Positions 8,977 to 16,087 of a stretch of DNA of 64,000 nucleotides are shown here, one piece after another. The notes below the pieces were generated by a model, which ran no database searches, was not told the origin of the DNA, and worked only from the letters and a program-made list of their open reading frames with translations. The stretch comes from Corynebacterium kroppenstedtii. Its GTDB lineage: Bacteria; Actinomycetota; Actinomycetes; Mycobacteriales; Mycobacteriaceae. A program made the position numbers and the translations under genes. Location of the stretch: assembly GCF_016894245.1 (NCBI RefSeq), contig NZ_CP069792.1, positions 1-64,000 of the forward strand, in the 5' to 3' direction. Each line of letters begins with the position of its first letter. Position 1 is the first letter of the stretch.

Positions 8977-10728
8977 TTAGTCGGGTATGACGGGTAGTTG
9001 AACCACTTCTACCCCTGCCTGATTAACGACCGAATTAATTACCTCCTGTTGCGCATTGGCTCTTCGTAGCAGGAACGGTGATGACGTCTCGGTTGCTGGG
9101 AGCGACTGGTTGATTACCCATGCCCACGGCTCGATACCTGCTCGCGATAGGTCGGCTGCGAGCGACTGTGCCTCGAGCATTGGCGTGGTTTCTGGCAGTG
9201 TTACGAGGATTGGCCGGGTCACTTCCGTATTTTGCAGGTGTTGGAGCGTGGTCGCAGAATCGTCACGTCCGGATTGACGCATGAGTTCGCGGTGGTAGGA
9301 CCCAGTGGCGTCCAGTAACAGCAGGGTGTGCCCAGTGGGGGCGGTGTCGAGGACAACCCACTGGTTTTCGGCCGTTGATACGACTTCAGAAAATGCGTTG
9401 AAAACGGCCACTTCTTCTGTGCACGGGGAGCGCAGGTCTTCCTCCAACTGTGCGTACCCGTCGGCATCGAGAGAAGCGCCTTTGCTGGCGAGTACTTCTT
9501 CTCGGTAGCTAGCCGTCACCGCGTCAGGATCGATAGATGACACCGTCAAACCTTTGACGCTGTCTTCGAGGGAACCATCGAGGTGATTCGCAGGGTCCGT
9601 GGTGGACAGATGTACCGGCTTGCCGCGCTTAGCGAGCTCCAATGCCAGCATTTGCGCCACGGTGGTTTTGCCAACCCCACCTTTGCCCATGCACAAGACG
9701 AGTTTCGGTTTCCCCTGTGCTAGCTCATCCACCAGATTGGATAAATCAACGTGCGAATTTGAAACGGACCGCGTCAAGCCCGGCTCTAGGGCGGGACCCG
9801 CGTTCGAACTTTCATTACCGTCAGGCTCGCCCAGGTGTAATAGGCCGTCTACCCCCATCACCGGGTTAGCCTTCAACTCGAGCCGTACCGTTGGAATACT
9901 ATTGATCGCGCTCAGCTCAGGATTTGTGGCAAGGCCATCAAGTAATGCCTGCTCCCTGGCATAAATTGACTCCGACAGCTGATCAGTAGCGGCGCTTACT
10001 GGCAGGATGCCGTTGATCACCAACAGTGCCGGTTTGATTCCCATCTCAAGTAGTTCACCGGTGGAACGGTTAGCTTCCTGCAGAGTCGAGATTTGAGCTC
10101 TGGCCACCAGAACCAGTGAAGTTTGTGCCGGGTCAGACAGAGCGGCGACCGCCTCGTGATAGGTTTGCCGATTCTTCTCCAGCCCCGACATCGGCCCCAA
10201 ACACGAGGCATCGCCCGCGCCTTTATCAATGAAACTTGACCAATCGCCAGGCAAGGACAGTAACCGCAGAGTGTGTCCGGTCGGAGCGGTATCGAAAATG
10301 ATGTGGTCATAGCGGCTAGTAATGTCTTCGTTAGTTAGATAATCGACGAATCGATTAAAGCTAGCGACTTCAACGGTGCAGGAACCGGACAAGGTTTCTT
10401 CGGTTGTTGCTAGCACCTCGGGTGGCAGCAAGCCACGAACCGGACCCAGGATAGATTCGCGATACCGCTCCGCTTCTGCTTCCGGGTCAATCTCTACCGC
10501 ATCAAAGCTGCTAGCGCCGGGCACAAGGTCGGTTAGCTCTGCTCCGCCCGATCCGATCTCACGGCCGAATACCTGCCCAATGTTCGAGGCTGGATCAGTT
10601 GACACTAGCAGCACTCGTTTACCTTCACCTGCCGCACGGGTGGCTAGAGAGCAAGCAACCGTGGTCTTTCCGACTCCACCTTTACCAGTGAAAAACGCAA
10701 ACTTGGTGCTCAGTTCAGGAAGGGGCAT
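8977..10728 (-). CDS. arsA: ArsA, arsenite-efflux ATPase
   Basis: A 583-residue duplicated ATPase. Each half has a deviant Walker A (GKGGVGKT near residues 15-22 and about 348-355) and a DTAPTGHT switch motif. The three metal-binding cysteines known from ArsA are present in SGSC, DASC and RSPC contexts. ArsA binds As(III)/Sb(III) from ArsD and energises a membrane pump (ArsB or Acr3). The start ATG shares one base with the arsD stop (TAATG), giving tight coupling. No arsB or acr3 gene is present anywhere in this window, so the pump must be elsewhere or absent. Confidence 0.93.
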   Translation of the reverse strand: MPLPELSTKFAFFTGKGGVGKTTVACSLATRAAGEGKRVLLVSTDPASNIGQVFGREIGSGGAELTDLVPGASSFDAVEIDPEAEAERYRESILGPVRGLLPPEVLATTEETLSGSCTVEVASFNRFVDYLTNEDITSRYDHIIFDTAPTGHTLRLLSLPGDWSSFIDKGAGDASCLGPMSGLEKNRQTYHEAVAALSDPAQTSLVLVARAQISTLQEANRSTGELLEMGIKPALLVINGILPVSAATDQLSESIYAREQALLDGLATNPELSAINSIPTVRLELKANPVMGVDGLLHLGEPDGNESSNAGPALEPGLTRSVSNSHVDLSNLVDELAQGKPKLVLCMGKGGVGKTTVAQMLALELAKRGKPVHLSTTDPANHLDGSLEDSVKGLTVSSIDPDAVTASYREEVLASKGASLDADGYAQLEEDLRSPCTEEVAVFNAFSEVVSTAENQWVVLDTAPTGHTLLLLDATGSYHRELMRQSGRDDSATTLQHLQNTEVTRPILVTLPETTPMLEAQSLAADLSRAGIEPWAWVINQSLPATETSSPFLLRRANAQQEVINSVVNQAGVEVVQLPVIPD

Positions 10729-11096
10729 TAGCAGCACCCACTTTCGCCACAGCAGCCAGAATCAACGACGGGCAAAGTGGTCTTTTCCTCCGGGGATACC
10801 CCGGCGAATTGACGGAGCTGATCAACTTGTGGGTAAGAACCAGTAGCAACGATAGTGCCATCGACCACAGTAACTGGCAGGCCGTCTGTACCCGCCACCT
10901 CGACATATGCGCGAACTGGCTCGCACGTCGCAAAATCAGTAGGGGCAGACGCCAGATTATGCCTGGTCACGGTAATGCCCTCCTTTTCCAGAGTGGTCAG
11001 CGCCGCATTGAAATCAACGAGAGCTTGGTCTACGTCGGTTCCGCAGAGCCCGGAAGAACAGCACAGGGCCGGTTCATAGACATCGATTTGACGCAC
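10728..11096 (-). CDS. arsD: ArsD, arsenic metallochaperone
   Basis: The 122-residue protein starts at GTG 11096, 6 nt after AAGGAG. It has the ArsD thioredoxin-like fold and the vicinal cysteine sites used to carry As(III) to ArsA: CCSSGLCG at about 11-18, with further CC pairs at the C-terminus (CCGESGCC). The stop overlaps arsA as TAATG. Transcription runs leftwards from the shared region with arsR-arsC. Confidence 0.92.
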   Translation of the reverse strand: MRQIDVYEPALCCSSGLCGTDVDQALVDFNAALTTLEKEGITVTRHNLASAPTDFATCEPVRAYVEVAGTDGLPVTVVDGTIVATGSYPQVDQLRQFAGVSPEEKTTLPVVDSGCCGESGCC

Positions 11097-11141
11097 AATT
11101 AACTCCTTACATTTCGATGGTTGTCGTACTGACTCGAACTC

Positions 11142-11173
11142 TATCACGTTTCGATGTTTATCGAAACATGATA
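11142..11173. promoter_or_regulatory. ArsR-type operator between arsD and arsR-arsC
   Basis: TATCACGTTTCGAT (11142-11155) and ATCGAAACATGATA (11160-11173) form a 14-bp inverted repeat with one mismatch around a 4-nt spacer. It sits between the divergent starts at 11096 and 11184, where an ArsR dimer would control both directions and be released by As(III). Operator role is inferred from position and symmetry. Confidence 0.7.
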
Positions 11174-11183
11174 GGGTTCTTGC

Positions 11184-11930
11184 ATGACCAGCCAACATGC
11201 TCCGAATTGCTGCCCCGCACCTGCAGTTGCCGACGAAGGACGGTGTCGGGACGCGGCGAGTATTTTTGCGGCACTTAGTGATGTCACGCGGCTGCAAGTG
11301 GCTCTGTTCATATACCGCTGTTCACCGAACCCGGTGTGCGCATGTTCATTTCCCGAGGTTTTTAATATCAGCCGGTCAACCATTTCGCACCATCTCACCA
11401 AGCTGGTAAATGCTGGCATATTAGGCCGTGAACAGCAGGGTAAGTGGGCCTACTATTCGATCGCCTCGGAATTTGATACTCAATTCCTTGACGTTGTCGC
11501 TAAACACGTGCCTCAACAAACCACACGCCGAAAGGAAGCCGCCGTGACCAAAATCCTTTTCGCCTGCAGACAAAACGCTGGTCGCTCACAAATGGCAGCT
11601 GCCATTGCGCAAGAACTAGCAACATCTGACGTGACCATCATGAGCGCAGGCACCGAACCGGCCGAGGAAGTACACCCCGAGGTACGCGACGCCCTCGCCG
11701 AAATTGCGTTAGAGCCGTTTGCGCAGCCAGAAAAACTGGATCCGGCGAAAGTGAAGATGGCCGATTGGGTGATCAGGATGGGATGTGGCGAATCATGCCC
11801 AATTTTCCCCGGAACCCACTATGAAGACTGGGAGGTCGCTGATCCGTCGGGGGAACCCACAGAGGTCGTACGCGAAATCCGCGACGATATTACCAAGCGC
11901 GTAAAAGAGTTGTTGAGCCGAATTTCTTAA
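11184..11930 (+). CDS. ArsR-ArsC fusion: arsenic repressor joined to arsenate reductase
   Basis: A 248-residue fusion. Residues about 20-115 are an ArsR-family winged helix (SDVTRLQVALFI, then SRSTISHHLTKLVNAGIL as the recognition helix) with several cysteines that could bind As(III). Residues about 122-248 are a low-molecular-weight phosphatase-type ArsC with FACRQNAGRSQMAAA (active-site C-x5-R) and MGCGESCP, resembling the corynebacterial reductases that use mycothiol and mycoredoxin. It would repress the arsenic genes and reduce arsenate to arsenite. Fusions of this kind are known in actinobacteria. No frameshift is needed to join the two domains. Confidence 0.9.
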   Translation: MTSQHAPNCCPAPAVADEGRCRDAASIFAALSDVTRLQVALFIYRCSPNPVCACSFPEVFNISRSTISHHLTKLVNAGILGREQQGKWAYYSIASEFDTQFLDVVAKHVPQQTTRRKEAAVTKILFACRQNAGRSQMAAAIAQELATSDVTIMSAGTEPAEEVHPEVRDALAEIALEPFAQPEKLDPAKVKMADWVIRMGCGESCPIFPGTHYEDWEVADPSGEPTEVVREIRDDITKRVKELLSRIS

Positions 11931-12039
11931 GGAAAATCTGCGCACCCGTAAGGGTATTTGCACACACCCACCCCGACCGGAACGGGGAAAACATGCATAG
12001 TCTGCGCCATCGGCGTTGTCGCATTTGGCCGTAGATGCA

Positions 12040-12121
12040 CGTAAACCCCCTCGGCGGGGCCAGGGGGTTACGGCGATGTGGAGTCGCTTACGAAACGATC
12101 TCTACAAGGCAGATTGTAGAG
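12040..12121. other. Gene-poor stretch with two inverted repeats
   Basis: The region 11931-12383 holds no convincing gene. It contains an 11-bp G/C-rich stem with one bulge (12040-12051 with 12062-12072) and a perfect inverted repeat CTCTACAA/TTGTAGAG around GGCAGA (12100-12121). Neither is followed by a T-run, so they are more likely regulatory sites or RNA structures than terminators. Confidence 0.35.
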
Positions 12122-12303
12122 TGGTCAGTGGGGCGGGTCAACCATTATCCACCGCTCATATGGTTTCCTTGCTTGCTAGTTTTTGGTGGTTTTCCATCCG
12201 TGTGGGATTGGTGGAGTTCCCTGGTGGTTCTCCGATTGATCGTGATGTTCGTTGCCGTTTCCTTGGCAGGGTCTATGCTCATTGCCCCTGTTAGATATGG
12301 CAA

Positions 12304-12336
12304 AACCCCACTTCCTTTGTTTTCGGAGGTGGGGTT
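12304..12336 (-). terminator. Terminator of the leftward DprA-to-RelA/SpoT gene cluster
   Basis: A 12-bp stem with one G-T pair (arms 12304-12315 and 12325-12336) and a 9-nt loop is followed, on the minus strand, by TTTTG. It lies 48 bp past the stop of the last gene in the cluster. Confidence 0.7.
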
Positions 12337-12383
12337 AGGTGTTGCTCATGGCTGAGCAGGAGCACGGACTCAGACAAAGTTGG

Positions 12384-12584
12384 CTAGGCAGAGAGAAAAT
12401 AACGGGAGTGCGATTTTTCTAACTGCTCGCGGCTCTGGCTGGCTACTGTCACGATTTCAAGATCCTCGTCGGAGTTTTTTTGGTCTCGTCGCAGTCGTTC
12501 CTCTACTGCCTCGATCAGGGAGGCAAACCTCTCAACCTTTACGTTGCCACGTTTGCGGTGGTATTCGATGAGAAAACCTGGCAT
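12384..12584 (-). CDS. Small protein paired with the alarmone synthetase (candidate antitoxin)
   Basis: A 66-residue charged protein starting 3 nt after the RelA/SpoT stop. It begins MPGFLIEYHRKRGNVKV and ends LEKSHSRYF. A broken relative starting MNSYLIDYHRPTGKV lies between the phosphoribosyltransferase and DUF2283 genes of the same cluster (13812-13999), so the family recurs here. Small ORFs beside stand-alone alarmone synthetases often neutralise them; that role is inferred here from position and size only. There is no membrane segment or signal peptide. Confidence 0.65.
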   Translation of the reverse strand: MPGFLIEYHRKRGNVKVERFASLIEAVEERLRRDQKNSDEDLEIVTVASQSREQLEKSHSRYFLSA

Positions 12585-12587
12585 TAG

Positions 12588-13451
12588 CTAACCTTTCTGC
12601 TCATCTGGTGAGGGTAGCGACGATTCGAGATTGTTTCGAGTCTCTCTAAGGGCCTTAAGTATATCACCGATGATGGCATACACTTGCTCTATTTTTCGGT
12701 TGTTTTCTGTCACTGGTGGGGCTATAGCACCCGGTTTGTTGTCTTTTCGGTGACGGCTACGGACCTCTTGTTGAGACAACTCGACGTGGCAGATCCTATC
12801 CGACACGTTGTGGAGGGTATAAACGATTTCCCGCTCTCTTTTGTCAAGGCACTCACACCCTCCTTGGTACCGGATTGCTCTGCCGAAGATGTCGGCTGCG
12901 GTTTCGTAGGCGTTTGCCCAAATGGCCTGGAGTGGTGTGCGAATCTGGATTTCTGCTTTGCCTGCGGGGAAATCTACGTGGATGTGGACCGCTCGGTAGC
13001 CATTGTGGGGCTCGGAGCGCATATCAAGGATCCTGGTCTTTTTCGCTCCAGATACTTTCATAGCTCCTTCGAGCCGTCGGGCAACTGTGTCTTGCATCTC
13101 GAGGGTGCCGTCGAAGTCTATACGTAGCCCAGCTATGTCCTGGATCCGGTCAATGGGGGTGGTATCCATCCTCCTTAGTTTTTCGATTAGCGTCTGATAC
13201 GTTTTCAACCTGCTCGAGTATCGGTAGCGGTTGGAGTTGGGTTCGACTTCTTCATTACCCCTCGCTTCAACGAGGATGGATGATACTAATTCATCTTTGA
13301 TGATGGGTTCTATTGCTTTGATCAGTCTCGTTTGTTGGAGCATGAATTGGGCGAATAGCTTTTTGTCGTAGTTCCTTCCTTCTCGGAGCGCTTTCCTCAT
13401 CTTGTGTATTTCATTGTTTGACCAGGATGGCTTGTCTTTTAGGAAGCTCAA
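12588..13451 (-). CDS. Stand-alone RelA/SpoT-domain nucleotide pyrophosphotransferase
   Basis: A 287-residue protein with a synthetase domain only: SSRLKTYQTLIEKLRR and DRIQDIAGLRI (about 79-111), NGYRAVHIHV (about 150-159), EIQIRTPLQAIWANAYE (about 167-183). The hydrolase domain and the regulatory TGS/ACT domains of long Rel are absent. Canonical synthetases have WAxxEH where this has WANAYE, so the activity may differ, for example pyrophosphorylation of tRNA or of other adenine nucleotides as in toxic small alarmone synthetases. It sits in a prophage cargo block beside a small co-directional ORF, which fits a toxin-antitoxin or abortive-infection pair. Substrate is unknown. Confidence 0.85.
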   Translation of the reverse strand: MSFLKDKPSWSNNEIHKMRKALREGRNYDKKLFAQFMLQQTRLIKAIEPIIKDELVSSILVEARGNEEVEPNSNRYRYSSRLKTYQTLIEKLRRMDTTPIDRIQDIAGLRIDFDGTLEMQDTVARRLEGAMKVSGAKKTRILDMRSEPHNGYRAVHIHVDFPAGKAEIQIRTPLQAIWANAYETAADIFGRAIRYQGGCECLDKREREIVYTLHNVSDRICHVELSQQEVRSRHRKDNKPGAIAPPVTENNRKIEQVYAIIGDILKALRETRNNLESSLPSPDEQKG

Positions 13452-13497
13452 GGTTTTATATCTCTCGGTTGTGACTTCACTTGTTTTATTGTGGATT

Positions 13498-13812
13498 TTA
13501 TTTTCTTAGAGATAGTCGTGGTTTTCCACCCGCGTGGGGTTTCGTGGGCTGACCTCCTGTTATTCGTAACTCCCGTACTGTATCAAGCACTTGATCGAGA
13601 CGATGAGCACACTCTGTACTGACGTGGCATGATTGTGTAATTTCACGCGCTCGGGGTGCTGTTGCGGGGCTGAGCAATTCAATCCCTACTGCGACGTTGT
13701 ACTCATCTAAGTCAACCAGGACAGTCTCGCTCAGTTCCTTCGTTCGGGCTACAGGGGCGTCATTGAGTTCAATATAGGCAGCGCCGGCTAAGGCGTCGAT
13801 GGTTACCTTCAT
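13498..13812 (-). CDS. DUF2283-family small protein
   Basis: The start is ATG 13812, preceded by AGGAGAAG; the frame open further upstream is not used. The 104-residue product opens with the DUF2283 core (AAYIELNDAPVARTKEL, then VDLDEYNVAVGIELLSP). The C-terminal 50 residues are unlike the family. In another frame the last 60 bases would encode AHETPRGW, which also ends the remnant at 15905-16078, so the 3' part may be a frameshifted graft. Its start shares bases with the stop of the broken small gene upstream (TAATG). Function of DUF2283 proteins is not established. Confidence 0.75.
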   Translation of the reverse strand: MKVTIDALAGAAYIELNDAPVARTKELSETVLVDLDEYNVAVGIELLSPATAPRAREITQSCHVSTECAHRLDQVLDTVRELRITGGQPTKPHAGGKPRLSLRK

Positions 13813-13999
13813 TATCGATCTTCTCCTACTACCGCTGTGGTGATAACTAAGACGTCTTGCTCTCTTTTGGCATCCTCCCTGCCTTAAAGGGCGGGGATTC
13901 CTACTGCCCCGGTTTCCCGGTGGCTTCGGTAGAGCTTGGGTAGTGGGTGCAGGTGACTTTTCCGGTTGGCCGGTGGTAGTCAATCAGGTAAGAGTTCAT
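13812..13999 (-). pseudogene. Broken copy of the small YHR-motif protein
   Basis: ATG 13999 after AGAAGG opens MNSYLIDYHRPTGKV, clearly related to the 66-residue protein at 12384-12584, but a stop comes after 32 codons. Just beyond the break is a hairpin resembling an IS200/IS605 end. In another frame after the hairpin, KREQDVLVITTAVV lines up with the EDLEIVTVAS part of the intact relative and runs to a stop at 13812. The simplest reading is that a short insertion with the hairpin split the gene. Confidence 0.6.
13875..13903. mobile_element. Solo hairpin resembling the end of an IS200/IS605 (IS1341-type) element
   Basis: The stem TCCCTGCC/GGGCGGGGA around TTAAA (13875-13896), followed by TTCCTAC, closely resembles the 3'-end structure common in IS1341/TnpB elements, where it also forms the end of the guide RNA. 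No TnpA or TnpB gene is nearby. It therefore looks like a relic or a non-autonomous derivative. Confidence 0.5.
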
Positions 14000-14161
14000 G
14001 TCTAACCTTCTGTGTTTTTCCATTCGTGTCGGTTGCTATGGATATATAAGAGGCCCCTTGCGGTGGGCGGGCTAGATTAATTGTTTTAAAAAGACTTTTG
14101 GTCTTGCCGCAACCAGTGATATGATGACGGTACGACGAGCCGGTTACCGGAGCGTTGTCGC

Positions 14162-14183
14162 CTGGAGCCGCGATAGGCTCCAG
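14162..14183. terminator. Hairpin just past the phosphoribosyltransferase gene
   Basis: CTGGAGCC and GGCTCCAG form a perfect 8-bp stem with a 6-nt loop, 8 bp beyond the stop at 14191 on the minus strand. It lacks a T-run in that direction, so it may attenuate expression, stabilise the transcript or be a processing site instead of a full terminator. Confidence 0.4.
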
Positions 14184-14190
14184 AGCTTTC

Positions 14191-14940
14191 TTAAAAGAAC
14201 TGGTAGTTCGAGAATGATGGCTTCTGTCGGCGCATCGTTTCAAGAATCGTGGGGGTTGTTCCAAAGCCGTCCTTGAGCCAGCGGGCCAACGCAGTTGCCG
14301 TCACATGCTGCACTCCTCCCTGCCGTAGAGCACCGACTGCGGAGAGCATATGTCCGCCCGATGCCCACGTGTCATCAATGAGAAGTATTCGTTGGCCAGT
14401 CAGCTGATGGCAGCAATTAAAGTTTTCTGGTCGGATACTCCTTTTCCATTGTTCTTCCATGCCGTTTAGGTCGGAGGGCTGTAGGGCATCAGTCAGTGGT
14501 GGTGCGTCTTGGATTTTTTCCAATGCTCTCTTCAGCACTATTTGTAGTGGGTGGGGGCCTGTCCGACTACTCAGTGAGGGAACATAAGTGACGGCATCGA
14601 ATTGGTCACGTTCGAGAGCGCGGATTATGCCTAGGTAAGCAAGACACGTGACAATCTGCTTGGCCATATCGAACGATCCCGGCATGGTTGCTGTCGCGGA
14701 CTTTTTGTAGTCTCTCATCACGCGGCCTGATTGCTTCATGTTCACTGCGTAGATGCCGAAGCCGAGCCGGTCGGGGCGACTGGCTTTCATGTTCCGCTGG
14801 TCGCAGGTGAAACAGGTGGGAAAAGAGGCGTTTGTTTTGCTACCGCGACAGTAGACGCATGCGTCTTTAGTCGCTGTGGCTGGGTAGATATAGGCTTCCC
14901 CGTCAAGAAACCGGGTAACTTGCTGGTAGAACGCGGTCAT
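14191..14940 (-). CDS. ComF-like phosphoribosyltransferase with N-terminal zinc ribbon
   Basis: A 249-residue protein. Residues about 28-46 carry CVYC and CFTC, a four-cysteine zinc site. The C-terminal half has the type I PRTase PRPP loop ILLIDDTWASGGHM and a preceding hydrophobic strand. A ComF-type fold acts on nucleotides or is linked to DNA uptake in competent bacteria. The start overlaps the dprA stop (ATGA), so the two proteins are made together. A dprA-PRTase pair inside a prophage, far from any competence genes, suggests a DNA-sensing or defence role; that is inference. Confidence 0.82.
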   Translation of the reverse strand: MTAFYQQVTRFLDGEAYIYPATATKDACVYCRGSKTNASFPTCFTCDQRNMKASRPDRLGFGIYAVNMKQSGRVMRDYKKSATATMPGSFDMAKQIVTCLAYLGIIRALERDQFDAVTYVPSLSSRTGPHPLQIVLKRALEKIQDAPPLTDALQPSDLNGMEEQWKRSIRPENFNCCHQLTGQRILLIDDTWASGGHMLSAVGALRQGGVQHVTATALARWLKDGFGTTPTILETMRRQKPSFSNYQFF

Positions 14941-15827
14941 GCGAATAGGCTGAGGCTGTCGCGACGACGCTGGATGCAGGCCAGGGCAATGTGTACAGCC
15001 TCGTGTGCGCTTGTGGCGACTTCAGCTTCTCCCCTGTCCACCATTTCCTTTGCCCAGGATATGGTCTTGGCGATACCGGCGGGGAAGATGACGGGGTGAC
15101 CGTGGCCTACTGCGGCCTTGGCCTGGTGTCTGGTTCCGGATTTTTCGGTGGCTGCCATCACTAGTGTTGCCACGCTAAATCCTGACATGACGGCGTTGCG
15201 CATGGGGAATCGGAATGGGGCTCCGGGGGTGTCGGGTTCGAATTGGGTGATAATTTGGCCCCCATGAGTTTCGATAGTTTTCCGCAGTTCTTGGTGGGCT
15301 TTAGGGTAGGTGTGTGCGAGTCCGGTGCCCATAACAGCCACTGTGCGGCCACCAACTTCGAGTGCACCACTGTGGGCGGCGGCGTCGATTCCTTGTGCTA
15401 GGCCGGATACGACTGTGATGCCGTGTTCGGATAGCTGGCGTGCGACGTCGTAGGCTGCGCGTGCCTGAGCGTCGGTAGGGTGTCTTGAACCGACGATGCT
15501 AATGCCGATGTCGTTTGGTTTGTTGTCTCCCGTCCAGTAGATCAGGGCTGGGGATTCGTGGACTTCTCGCAGTAGGTGGGGGTAGTCCGGTTCGAGGATG
15601 CTGGCTATGTTGAAGCCGCGTCTGTCCCAGTCAGCTATATCTGCTCGGCATTGTTCAAAGCTATTCGTTTCGCTGGGGAATGGGAGATAATCCCCGTGGT
15701 CGGCTATTACCTGTGTGGCGTCCCCTGTGGTGATGAGTTCGGCGACTCGTTCTGGCTGGGTCAAGTTGAGTTTTGTTCTGGTGAGTTCGAGGACGTGTGC
15801 AAGGTGGTCGAGCCGCGACCTCTCCAT
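14937..15827 (-). CDS. DprA/Smf-like DNA-processing protein
   Basis: The 296-residue protein has the DprA Rossmann fold: SIVGSRHPTDAQA, VVSGLAQGIDAAAHSGAL, AVMGTGLAHTYP and KSGTRHQAK. DprA binds single-stranded DNA and loads RecA during transformation. This copy is shorter than typical chromosomal actinobacterial DprA and lacks the usual C-terminal winged helix. It heads a leftward cluster and overlaps the PRTase gene by ATGA. Mobile-element DprA homologues may have roles other than competence. Confidence 0.85.
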   Translation of the reverse strand: MERSRLDHLAHVLELTRTKLNLTQPERVAELITTGDATQVIADHGDYLPFPSETNSFEQCRADIADWDRRGFNIASILEPDYPHLLREVHESPALIYWTGDNKPNDIGISIVGSRHPTDAQARAAYDVARQLSEHGITVVSGLAQGIDAAAHSGALEVGGRTVAVMGTGLAHTYPKAHQELRKTIETHGGQIITQFEPDTPGAPFRFPMRNAVMSGFSVATLVMAATEKSGTRHQAKAAVGHGHPVIFPAGIAKTISWAKEMVDRGEAEVATSAHEAVHIALACIQRRRDSLSLFA

Positions 15828-15904
15828 CCGTCTTCACCACCTAACGAGTTAGAACGCTCATATTTACTGTCTGGATTAAGTATAACGATCTGTAGGGACA
15901 CTCC

Positions 15905-16078
15905 CTAGCGTTTCTCTGCGCATGTCCATCCTCGTGGGGTTTCGTGTGCTTGTCCGGCTAGTTCGAGGTCGCGGAGGGCTTCGACGACCTGGTTTTCGTT
16001 GTGTCCGGGGCAGCATGCGGTGATCGCCCGAATGCTGAGTGGGTGGGTGAGAGTGTGGAGGCCAGCATCTCGTGGGGT
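15905..16078 (-). pseudogene. 5'-truncated remnant of a small DNA-binding-like gene
   Basis: Reading leftwards, an open frame of 58 codons without a start gives PLSIRAITACCPGHNEN, QVVEALRDLELAGQ and AHETPRGWTC, then a stop at 15905. The pattern resembles the recognition helix and wing of a small winged-helix protein. It lies directly downstream of the intact nuclease gene at 16088. The short sequence ACCCCACGAG recurs at both ends of the remnant, hinting at a small-repeat deletion. Confidence 0.45.
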
Positions 16079-16087
16079 TCAGCGTGG

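Noticed and set aside
12016..12355. Two overlapping rightward frames of about 92 and 106 codons after the arsR-arsC gene
   Set aside because: Neither has a ribosome site or a coherent composition; the region contains hairpins and the terminator of the opposing cluster.
13980..14264. A 94-codon leftward frame between the PRTase and DUF2283 genes
   Set aside because: It overlaps the PRTase 3' end out of frame and the better supported small YHR-motif frame.
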